This document shows, piece by piece, positions 20,876 through 28,472 of a stretch of 64,000 bases of DNA. The first letter of the stretch is position 1; every line of letters begins with the position of its first letter. The position numbers and the translations under genes were made by a program. The notes beneath the pieces are model-generated. The model was not told the DNA's origin and made no database searches. It was given only the letters and a program-made list of their open reading frames with translations. This stretch comes from DASZIT01 sp963819695 (GTDB lineage: Bacteria; Actinomycetota; Acidimicrobiia; Acidimicrobiales; RAAP-2), in NCBI GenBank assembly GCA_963819695.1, contig CAWFXD010000001.1, positions 744,001-808,000 on the forward strand. Direction: 5' to 3'.

Positions 20876-21330
20876 CTTTTGCGGTTCAGAGGTCTTGTCT
20901 CGGCCACGGTTTCGGTCCGTTGACGAGTGAGTTGGCCAGGGATTGCGGGTAGCAACACCCGTAGTGTCAGTTGACCGTCTTTCCAATTGGGTTAGTGCCC
21001 GCAGTGGCTGCCCCCGCGGCAGGTACGGCGAGGCGGGTCTTCTCCGCCGAAAAGAACGGTGGCGTCGGCCCTGGCGATGGAGTGGACCCGGTCGTGGGTG
21101 CAGTAGTGGGAATCCTTGAGCATGGGCAAAAAGCCAATTCTTGGAAAGATCGCAAGGTCACATACCGATTGCAGTTCTGTGAAGAACCAAACGCAGATCG
21201 CGTCGGCCTCTGCGTGGCTTCCGGCTAGTTCCCAGGAGCTGCGCTACAGTACCCGTCTCATCTGGACCCGCCGGCCCTGGATGAAAGCAAGCGCGACAAC
21301 GATTGTCCACTCAATGAAAGGTCGTGTCGA
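20876..21330. other. Gap without recognisable gene
   Basis: 455 bases between tRNA-Asn and the lipoprotein gene. Short frames on both strands have no family resemblance and no convincing ribosome site. The promoter of the lipoprotein presumably lies in the last 150 bases, but no clear -35/-10 pair stands out. Confidence 0.5.
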
Positions 21331-23121
21331 ATGCGGGGGAAGAAGTCAGCCAAATCGGTCGGGGTGTTGATGGCGACAGGGCTCGTCGGTTGCCTCGTCC
21401 TCGCCGGGTGCTCCTCGAGTAATGGCTCGTCGACGTCCACCACCAGCCAATCGGGTTCACCGACGACGGGGAGTCTGGGCGCTGACCCCGCCAACCAGTC
21501 GGCGGGTGACCCTTCGCAGGGCGCCTACACGCCGACGGGACCCCTGCTGGCCGACGACGGATTCCGTCCCCAGGCGAACGGATTCGGGACACAGAACTAC
21601 GGCGACGTCCTGTCGGACAATTCGACGCCGGTGAATCTCACCCCGGCCCAGATGCAGACCTTCTTCGGTAACGGCGTGTGCGTGGATGCCACTGCCGCGA
21701 CCTGCACGCTCAATCCCGAGGCCCAGGCCTGGATGGACAAGACCAATGCGTCAATGGCGGGGGGGCACTGCTTCGGCTTCTCGGTGGCCGCCCAGCTGTT
21801 CTGGACAGGAACGTCGAAGCCCACCGATTACGGCGCCGCGACAACGCCGGCTCTCACCATTCCGGGAAATGCCCCGCTGCAGCAGGACATCGCCTACACC
21901 TGGGCGTTCCAGACTCTGTCCTCGGTGAACAACAGCGTGATTAAGGGAACGCCGGTCGACATCGTCAACAAGCTCAAGGCAGTCCTGCAGCCGAACCCCA
22001 CCGAGACCTACACCGTCGCCATCTTCAAGGCTGACGGCACCGGCGGGCACGCGGTCACCCCGTACGCCATCGAGGACGCCGGCGGTGGCATCAACAACAT
22101 CCTGATCTACGACAACAACTACCCGGGAATCACCCGTAAAATCACCGTCGACACCAATGCCAACACCTGGCAGTACAACGCGGCCATCAACCCGAGTTCG
22201 CCCTCGGAGCTCTACCAGGGCGACGCCAACACCATGTCCATGTCGCTCTATCCGACCACGCCGGGTCTCGGAAGCCAGCCCAACCCGTTCAGTGGCACGG
22301 CGGCTTCCGGCGCCACCGGAAGCACGTCGGCGTTGCGAACTGGAAACGCCGCCAATACCGCCACCCTGGTGGACCAGACCACGAGTCCGGAGATGGACCA
22401 GATCTGGCTGCAAGGAAGCGACACCGGGCACGGGCACCTGGTCATCACCGATGACCAGGGCAACCAGCTCGGCATCGTCAACGGTAAACTCGTCAACAAC
22501 ATTCCCGGCGCCCAGGTAGAGGAGCAGTTCCAGGACGAGGACTGGCAGGTCGCGGAAGAGCCGAACTACTACGTGCCGGACGGGACCAAGTTCACCGTCT
22601 CCCTCGATGGGACGGACCTGAAGAAAGCCGACCAGGAGTCCGTCGGGGTCATCGGACCCAGCTTCGACCTGGCCGTGGACAACATCAACCTCCAGCCCAA
22701 GGAGAAGGACACCCTCGACATCGGCGCTGACGCCACCCACTGGACATATTCGGCATCGTCGGTCCAATCGCCGGAAATCAGCCTCGGCGTGTCCGACGAC
22801 TCGGCTGACTACACCTTCGACGTGAAGGGCGATTCGGTCCCGGCGGGTGGGACGACCTCGATCGACCTACCGGGTGAGGGTGGGACGCTGACTCTGGGCA
22901 CCGCTAAATCGGCGGGCAAGGGCAACTTCACTATGGCGATGGAGCGGGACGACACCGCTTCCGGCCAGGTGAGCAAGTTCAGCCACAGTGGCATCTCGCT
23001 CGCCGGTGGAGACATGGCGGAGTTGCAGTTCGGCCAGTGGACCGACGGTGCACCGATTCCGTTGGTGATCACCCAGGGCGGCACCCAGCACACCGAGTCA
23101 CTTTCCGATACTGCCAACTGA
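21331..23121 (+). CDS. Large lipoprotein with papain/C39-like triad, function unknown
   Basis: 596 residues. The lipobox LAGC places the acylated Cys at 27, followed by a Ser/Thr-rich tether. The middle part shows GGHCFGFSVAAQLFW (Cys147), GGHAVTPYAIED (His240) and LIYDNNYPG (Asp261), spacing that resembles a Cys-His-Asp/Asn peptidase or transglutaminase fold. The C-terminal ~300 residues look like beta-rich domains. It is predicted to be exported and anchored to the membrane. No named family is recognised; catalytic activity is an inference from the triad. Confidence 0.6.
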   Translation: MRGKKSAKSVGVLMATGLVGCLVLAGCSSSNGSSTSTTSQSGSPTTGSLGADPANQSAGDPSQGAYTPTGPLLADDGFRPQANGFGTQNYGDVLSDNSTPVNLTPAQMQTFFGNGVCVDATAATCTLNPEAQAWMDKTNASMAGGHCFGFSVAAQLFWTGTSKPTDYGAATTPALTIPGNAPLQQDIAYTWAFQTLSSVNNSVIKGTPVDIVNKLKAVLQPNPTETYTVAIFKADGTGGHAVTPYAIEDAGGGINNILIYDNNYPGITRKITVDTNANTWQYNAAINPSSPSELYQGDANTMSMSLYPTTPGLGSQPNPFSGTAASGATGSTSALRTGNAANTATLVDQTTSPEMDQIWLQGSDTGHGHLVITDDQGNQLGIVNGKLVNNIPGAQVEEQFQDEDWQVAEEPNYYVPDGTKFTVSLDGTDLKKADQESVGVIGPSFDLAVDNINLQPKEKDTLDIGADATHWTYSASSVQSPEISLGVSDDSADYTFDVKGDSVPAGGTTSIDLPGEGGTLTLGTAKSAGKGNFTMAMERDDTASGQVSKFSHSGISLAGGDMAELQFGQWTDGAPIPLVITQGGTQHTESLSDTAN

Positions 23122-23209
23122 ACCCCGCCGATCGGGCAAGTCCGGATTTCTTACCGGTCGCTCGCCCCGGGGGACATCAGACGCGACTCGTTCGGCGGAT
23201 CACCTTCGG

Positions 23210-24451
23210 TCAGGGATGGCGGCCGTTAGGCATGAGGCCGTCGGCGCCCCACTGGTCCAGCGAGTTGAGTTGGACGTGGTCGCCGGTCGCCTCGACAATC
23301 TGTCCACCGCCGACGTAGAGCGCGGTGTGATCGACAGTGGTCCAGTTGGTCGGGTCCGACCCCCAGAAGACGAGGTCGCCAGCCTGGAGGTCCGACATCG
23401 CCATCGGCACGCCGGCGGTGTTGTACTGGTCATTGGCGATGCGGGCGAAACCCACGCCGGCCGACTCCCAAGCGGCCAACGCCAGACCTGAGCAGTCGTA
23501 GCCGACCGGGCCGTTGCCGCCCCAGATGTACGGCTTGCCGAGCTGGGCGAAGGCGTAGAGGACGGCCCGGTCGCCCGGCGTCACCGGCTCGAACATCAGC
23601 CCCAGGGTCGGCGGCACCGCACCCGCGTCCCCGAACGCCCATGAGGTGCCGTTCTGGTCGACGATCCAATAGCCGTGCCCGGTCTTCGACGAAACAACCT
23701 TCTCGGCCGGGTCGGGGGTGGGGGTAGCACCCATGGAGCCGTAGTAGGTGGCGTCACCGAAGGTGAACACGCCCCCGTCGGCGGCGATCAACCAGTAGCC
23801 CTTGCCGTCGGCAGTGGGGGTCATGCCCACCACCGGCTGTCTCAACGTCAGGGAGCCGGTGGAGCCATAGAAGGTAGCGTCGCCGAAGGAGAAGATGCCG
23901 CCGTCACTCGCGATCAACCAGTAGCCGTTGCCGTCGGGTGTCGGGGCCATGCCCACCACCGGCTGGTTCAGCACCAATGAGCCGGTGGAGCCATAGAAGG
24001 CAGCGTCGCCGAAGGAGAAGAGGCCACCGTCTCGGGCCACCATCCAGTAGCCCTTGCCGTCGGGAGTCGGAGCCATGCCCACAACCGGCTGGTTCAGCAC
24101 CAAGGCGCCGGTGGAGCCATGGAAGGCAGCGTCGCCGAAGGAGAAGATGCCGCCGTCGCTGGCCACCAGCCAATACCCCGCCTTGTCGCGGGTGGGGCTG
24201 ATTCCGACGACCGGCCGGGTCGGCGGAGAGGTCAACTGGCCGTAGGAGGCGGCTCGGCCCATGTTCCAGACGCCGCCGGTGCTCGAGGCCAACCAGAAAC
24301 TGGCCGGAGTCGGACTCCCGTCGAGACCCTGCAGGCTGATGGGAATGGCCGGTGCCGCCGCGGCCGGGGTCGTGTTCAACCCCGTGGCCGAAGGGACGCC
24401 CGCCGCCGCAATGGTGAGCGCGGCCACGGCCAACCAGCGCTTGGGTGTCAT
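23210..24451 (-). CDS. Secreted NlpC/P60 peptidase with propeller-like repeats
   Basis: 413 residues. A signal peptide (WLAVAALTIAAAGVPSATG) is followed by five to six 42-residue repeats of the GYWLVASDGGIFSFGDA type (~50-270), then an NlpC/P60 domain. That domain has GKPYIWGGNGPVGYDCSGLA with the catalytic Cys, DLVFW, and DHTALYVGGGQIVEA with the catalytic His. Such enzymes cut peptidoglycan stem peptides. The same repeat module is joined to a deacetylase and a GH16 in this window. The gene is divergent from the riboswitch-controlled GH16 gene. Confidence 0.9.
   Translation of the reverse strand: MTPKRWLAVAALTIAAAGVPSATGLNTTPAAAAPAIPISLQGLDGSPTPASFWLASSTGGVWNMGRAASYGQLTSPPTRPVVGISPTRDKAGYWLVASDGGIFSFGDAAFHGSTGALVLNQPVVGMAPTPDGKGYWMVARDGGLFSFGDAAFYGSTGSLVLNQPVVGMAPTPDGNGYWLIASDGGIFSFGDATFYGSTGSLTLRQPVVGMTPTADGKGYWLIAADGGVFTFGDATYYGSMGATPTPDPAEKVVSSKTGHGYWIVDQNGTSWAFGDAGAVPPTLGLMFEPVTPGDRAVLYAFAQLGKPYIWGGNGPVGYDCSGLALAAWESAGVGFARIANDQYNTAGVPMAMSDLQAGDLVFWGSDPTNWTTVDHTALYVGGGQIVEATGDHVQLNSLDQWGADGLMPNGRHP
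23720..24235 (-). repeat. Tandem 126-bp coding repeats in the NlpC/P60 gene
   Basis: Four clear units with the repeated phrase VVGMAPTPDGxGYWL followed by ASDGGIFSFGDA and FYGSTG. They diverge more in linker bases than the GH16 units do. Confidence 0.88.
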
Positions 24452-24639
24452 CCCCGAGTCATCGACCCCTGAGCTGCCGGACTTGAGGGCCCGCCATCAC
24501 GGTTAGTGGTAGCTACACCTTGCAGCATCTCTGGTCGGTGACGTCATTGTCGAACCAATTGTTGAGGTGTTCGCAAGGTCCAGTGCCGAGACAAGTTCAA
24601 CTCTGTGAAGTTCCCACACGCGGGAATTTTGCTGGGCGT

Positions 24640-24656
24640 CTTGAGGAGTCCTCAAG
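24640..24656. promoter_or_regulatory. Palindrome upstream of riboswitch, copy A
   Basis: CTTGAGGA-G-TCCTCAAG, a perfect 8-bp inverted repeat with one central base, ~47 bases before the riboswitch. The same site recurs with two changed bases in one arm before the second riboswitch (27131-27147). Candidate operator. Confidence 0.45.
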
Positions 24657-24702
24657 TATCTACCCGTAGCTGCCGATCTCACTGTCAGCGTTCATCTTGA
24701 AC

Positions 24703-24790
24703 GTAGCGATAACGAAAAGGCAAACCTCCCGCGAGGGGGGGACGCAAAGCCAACGGGGCTCTCTGAGTCGGCTGGGTTGCCGAAAGTAGC
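24703..24790 (+). promoter_or_regulatory. Cyclic di-GMP-I (GEMM) riboswitch, copy A
   Basis: The class I consensus pieces occur in order: AAAAGGCAAACC, a stem capped by GCGA (GNRA tetraloop), GGGACGCAAAGCC, a second GC-rich hairpin, and GGCTGGGTTGCCGA. This matches the c-di-GMP binding junction of the Vc2-type aptamer. It ends ~60 bases before the ATG of the GH16 gene at 24847, so it should control that gene by transcription or translation. The expression platform (whether ON or OFF) was not resolved. Confidence 0.88.
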
Positions 24791-24846
24791 GATCGAAGCG
24801 CAGCTATTTCCAGCGACCCCGCGCGTCTCGGGATCGAGGAGGAGAC

Positions 24847-26475
24847 ATGCGCAGGAATCGCGAAGCAGGCAGGAATCGCGAATCAGATATTGCAACTCGG
24901 GCACGTCGACCCAGGCGCATCGCTCTCCTTTCAGCCGTCTGTGGTGTATTGGTTGCCACGATGAGCTTCGGGCAGATCGCCTTGAGCCAGGCGGCGACCG
25001 GCGCTCCAGCCAAAACGCCCTCGGCCTACAGCGGTGGCCGCTTGATGACGGCCGATCCGAGCGGTGGCTACTGGACCGTCACCGGTGCCGGTGCCATCGC
25101 GCCCTACAGCGGAGCACCTGTGTTCGGGTCCCCAGCCCTTTCCGGATTCCGGCCCTCCATGCCGGTTGTGGGCATGGCGGCCACCCCCGACGGACGGGGC
25201 TATTGGCTGGTGGCCTCCGATGGTGGCATCTTCTCCTACGGTGACGCCCAGTTCTACGGGTCGACCGGCGCCATTCACCTGAACCAACCCATCGTGAGTA
25301 TGGCGCCCACCCACGACGGACGGGGCTACTGGCTGGTGGCGTCCGACGGTGGCATCTTCTCCTTCGGCGACGCCCCGTTCTACGGGTCGACCGGCGCCAT
25401 TCACCTGAACCAACCCATCGTGAGCATGGCGCCCACCCCCGACGGACGGGGCTACTGGCTGGTGGCGTCCGACGGTGGGATCTTCAGTTTCGGTGACGCC
25501 CCGTTCTACGGGTCGACCGGCGCCATTCACCTGAACCAACCCATCGTGAGCATGGCGCCCACCCCCGACGGAAGGGGCTACTGGCTGGTGGCGTCCGACG
25601 GTGGGATCTTCAGTTTCGGTGACGCGCAGTTCTACGGCTCCCTGGGCGGCGGCGGCCAGAGCGTCTTAGGTATCATCATTAGCCCGCAAACGCTTGGCTA
25701 CACCTTGGTGGAGACCGACGGCACCGCCGCGGTCTTCCCCACACTCACCACCAAGGCGACCAAGTCGTCCACCACTCCGACCACCGCGGCGTCAGGTCCT
25801 GCCGGCCAGGTCGCGGGTCCGTGGAACCTGGCGTTCGACTCTGAGTTCAACGGCTCCTCGCTCGACACGTCGCAGTGGTCCACCGGGTGGTTCGGTTCCG
25901 GCATCACCACCGGGGTCAGCAGCTCCGAGCAGCAGTGTTACGACCCTTCGCTGGTGAGCGTGACCGGCGGTTCGCTCAATCTGTCGGCCGTGGCCCGCAC
26001 CGAGAGCTGCGGCGGGGCCTCCCATCCCTACGCCTCGGGCATGGTGACCACCGACGGGACCTTCAGCTTCACCTACGGCTACATGGAGGCCCGGATCTGG
26101 CTGCCGGGTAACGGCAGCATCGCCGACTGGCCGGCCTTCTGGGCCGATGGCCAGAACTGGCCCGCCGACGGAGAGATCGACACCCTCGAGGGCCTCGGTG
26201 GCCAGGCCTGCGCCCACTTCCACAACCCCGCCGGCGGGCCCGGCGCCTGTGCCGCGGGGAACTACTCGGGCGGATGGCACACCTTCGCCGCCGACTGGGA
26301 GCCCGGGTCGCTCACCTTCTACTACGACGGAACCCCGGTCTGGAATGACACCTCGGGGATCACCTCGGCGCCCATGTACCTGATCCTCAACCTGGCGCTG
26401 TCGTCGGCCATCACCTCGCCGAACACCGCACCGGCCTCCATGCAAGTCGACTATGTGAGGGTCTGGCAGCACTGA
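24847..26475 (+). CDS. Secreted GH16 glucanase with propeller-like repeats, riboswitch-controlled
   Basis: 542 residues; GAGGAGGAG Shine-Dalgarno directly before ATG. A basic N-terminus and signal segment (LLSAVCGVLVATMSFGQIAL) are followed by four to five 42-residue repeats (~60-280), a Thr-rich linker (~295-320), and a GH16 domain (~325-542). The catalytic motif is GEIDTLEG with Glu443, Asp445 and Glu448. GH16 enzymes cleave beta-1,3/1,4-glucans or related galactans. The upstream c-di-GMP riboswitch ties it to the biofilm/motility switch. The catalytic part is nearly identical to the second GH16 gene downstream. Confidence 0.92.
   Translation: MRRNREAGRNRESDIATRARRPRRIALLSAVCGVLVATMSFGQIALSQAATGAPAKTPSAYSGGRLMTADPSGGYWTVTGAGAIAPYSGAPVFGSPALSGFRPSMPVVGMAATPDGRGYWLVASDGGIFSYGDAQFYGSTGAIHLNQPIVSMAPTHDGRGYWLVASDGGIFSFGDAPFYGSTGAIHLNQPIVSMAPTPDGRGYWLVASDGGIFSFGDAPFYGSTGAIHLNQPIVSMAPTPDGRGYWLVASDGGIFSFGDAQFYGSLGGGGQSVLGIIISPQTLGYTLVETDGTAAVFPTLTTKATKSSTTPTTAASGPAGQVAGPWNLAFDSEFNGSSLDTSQWSTGWFGSGITTGVSSSEQQCYDPSLVSVTGGSLNLSAVARTESCGGASHPYASGMVTTDGTFSFTYGYMEARIWLPGNGSIADWPAFWADGQNWPADGEIDTLEGLGGQACAHFHNPAGGPGACAAGNYSGGWHTFAADWEPGSLTFYYDGTPVWNDTSGITSAPMYLILNLALSSAITSPNTAPASMQVDYVRVWQH
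25160..25650 (+). repeat. Tandem 126-bp coding repeats in the GH16 gene
   Basis: Four units; the second, third and fourth are almost identical in DNA (GTGAGTATGGCGCCCACC-type start), indicating recent expansion or homogenisation. Each encodes one 42-residue unit. Confidence 0.92.
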
Positions 26476-26479
26476 GCGC

Positions 26480-26764
26480 TGGGGCGGCCAGCACCCAGAA
26501 CAGCATGCCGATCACGCCCGTCGGCAAGGCGCCCAGCACGAGGGGGTGTCTGTCCCGGAACCGGGGTATTCCGAACTCGCGGCGGAAGGACGTCCGCCGT
26601 GCCGACGATCGCTTCCATTGCCGCAGTACGGGTTCCGGCGGGGAGCACTTCGGATGCCGACGGGCGTCCCGGGGCCGGAGCCGGGCGCCGAACATCCGGG
26701 TGGCGCGCATGACACTGGCGACGAAGGGCAGCGGGTCTTCGAGGAGCGAGGCTTCGTCACCCAT
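26480..26764 (-). pseudogene. Fragment of the ATP-grasp/flippase gene
   Basis: On the minus strand this stretch encodes EDPLPFVASVMRATRMFGARLR, LRQWKRSSARRTSFRREFGIPRF and VIGMLFWVLAA. It parallels an internal piece of the 28473-31127 gene (DPLPFVAMLARAGRMLGARLR, RTSFRSEFGIPLF, VIGMLFWVLAA). Identity begins a few bases after the GH16 stop, so a recombination joint places the middle of the flippase gene directly behind GH16 copy A. Not expected to be functional. Confidence 0.8.
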
Positions 26765-26770
26765 CGACCA

Positions 26771-27130
26771 CTGGAAGTGGTTTGCGAAGTGGATAGGTGT
26801 CCTGAGCCATTCGCATCCGCGCTGACAAAGATCTCATTGGTTCCGGATGTGACCCCGACGGGCCGGCAGCTCGACGAATGCTGTTGACCTGAGCCCACCG
26901 CCTCAGATGTCCATCTGAGAGTCACCCCACCATCCTGGCCCGGCTCTCCGGGAGGACGGCTCCGGTGGAGGGAAATCGCAGGTCGCAGCAGGAATCGGTC
27001 GGGCACGGCGGATCCGGGTGGGCCCGCGTTCCGCGGTCATCGCTTCGACCAATTACCCGGAATGTTCGCAAGGTCCAATGCCGGGACGTGTTCCACCTTT
27101 GTAGTACTCATGCGGGGATTTTGTTGGGCT
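26771..27130. other. Gap between duplicated segments
   Basis: No gene seen. From ~27050 onward the sequence parallels the region before riboswitch copy A (GTTCGCAAGGTCCA, then AGTCCTCAAGT, then CCGATCTCACTGTCAGCG), marking the left part of duplicated unit B. The 26780-27040 part is unassigned. Confidence 0.5.
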
Positions 27131-27147
27131 CTTGAGTAGTCCTCAAG
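27131..27147. promoter_or_regulatory. Palindrome upstream of riboswitch, copy B
   Basis: CTTGAGTA-G-TCCTCAAG, the counterpart of the copy A palindrome at the same distance from the riboswitch. The right arm is unchanged. Confidence 0.4.
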
Positions 27148-27193
27148 TTATTACCGATAGTTGCCGATCTCACTGTCAGCGTTCGTTTTGAAC

Positions 27194-27281
27194 GTAGCGA
27201 TAACGAAAAGGCAAACCTCCCGCGAGGGGGGGACGCAAAGCCAACGGGGCTCTCTGAGTCGGCTGGGTTGCCGAAAGTAGC
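27194..27281 (+). promoter_or_regulatory. Cyclic di-GMP-I (GEMM) riboswitch, copy B
   Basis: Base-for-base repeat of copy A through the aptamer core (GGCAAACC, GCGA-capped stem, GGGACGCAAAGCC, GGTTGCCGA), offset by 2491 bases. It precedes the second GH16 gene by ~57 bases. Confidence 0.88.
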
Positions 27282-27337
27282 GATCGAAGCGCAGCTATTT
27301 CCAGCGACCCCGCGCGTCTTGGGATCGAGGAGGAAAT

Positions 27338-28392
27338 ATGCGCAGGAACCACGGATCAGAGGTTGGGACTAAGACTCGTCGACTCAGGCTCACCGCTCTT
27401 GCCGGTATCGCCGTTATGTCTGCAGTGGCCCTCGTGGTAGTCGGGATTCCGACCTCACCATCGGCGTCTGCTCGTTCATCTTCCTACCGGTGGCACCGAG
27501 GTAGCACCACCACAACCGTGCCGGCACCCACGACCACCACCACTCCGCCGGTGCACACCACCACCACCGCGCCGGCGCCCACGACCACCACCACGCCGGC
27601 ACCTACGACCACCACCACTCCGCCGGTGCACACCACCACCGTGCCGGCACCTACCACCACCACCGCTCCGCCCCCCACTCCCACTCCGACTCCGTCCACC
27701 GCGGCGTCAGGTCCTGCCGGCCAGGTCGGCGGGTCCGTGGAACCTGGCGTTCGACTCTGAGTTCAACGGCTCCTCGCTCGACACGTCGCAGTGGTCCACC
27801 GGGTGGTTCGGTTCCGGCATCACCACTGGGGTCAGCAGCTCCGAGCAGCAGTGTTACGACCCTTCGCTGGTGAGCGTGACCGGCGGTTCGCTCAATCTGT
27901 CGGCCGTGGCCCGCACTGAGAGCTGCGGCGGGGCCTCCCATCCCTACGCCTCGGGCATGGTGACCACCGACGGGACCTTCAGCTTCACCTACGGCTACAT
28001 GGAGGCCCGGATCTGGCTGCCCGGTAACGGCAGCATCGCCGACTGGCCGGCCTTCTGGGCCGATGGCCAGAACTGGCCCGCCGACGGAGAGATCGACACC
28101 CTCGAGGGCCTCGGTGGCCAGGCCTGCGCCCACTTCCACAACCCCGCCGGCGGGCCCGGCGCCTGTGCCGCGGGGAAACTACTCGGGCGGATGGCACACC
28201 TTCGCCGCCGACTGGGAGCCCGGGTCGCTCACCTTCTACTACGACGGAACCCCGGTCTGGAATGACACCTCGGGGATCACCTCGGCGCCCATGTACCTGA
28301 TCCTCAATCTGGCGCTGTCGTCGGCCATCACCTCGCCGAACACCGCACCGGCCTCCATGCAAGTCGACTATGTGAGGGTCTGGCAGCACTGA
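27338..28392 (+). pseudogene. Second GH16 glucanase, two single-base insertions
   Basis: A signal segment (LTALAGIAVMSAVALVVVG) and a Thr/Pro-rich linker (PAPTTTTTP-type repeats, residues ~65-125) replace the propeller repeats of copy A. A GH16 domain nearly identical to copy A follows. Compared with copy A there is one extra base near 27728 (GTCGGCGGG against GTCGCGGG) and one near 28177 (GGGGAAACTAC against GGGGAACTAC). Removing both gives 350 residues with the intact GEIDTLEG motif. It is either inactivated or, more likely given the rest of the window, affected by sequence error. Riboswitch-controlled. Confidence 0.85.
27515..27690 (+). repeat. Low-complexity Thr/Pro linker repeats
   Basis: Imperfect repeats of CCGGCACCTACGACCACC-like units coding for TTTTTPAP/TTTTPPVH. 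A flexible, probably extracellular linker between signal peptide and GH16 domain. Confidence 0.85.
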
Positions 28393-28472
28393 GCGCCCGC
28401 ATCCCTGACTGCCGTCGAGGACCCTCGCTGGCCCGTGCCGATCGCGTCACCACTCACGTCCCTCGAACGTCC

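Noticed and set aside
24611..24626. TTCCC-N6-GGGAA inverted repeat upstream of riboswitch A
   Set aside because: Not kept in copy B, unlike the neighbouring CTTGAGG palindrome, so probably chance.
27515..27690. Regular short repeats that could suggest a CRISPR array
   Set aside because: They are in frame, code for a Thr/Pro linker, have no unique spacers, and no cas gene is near.
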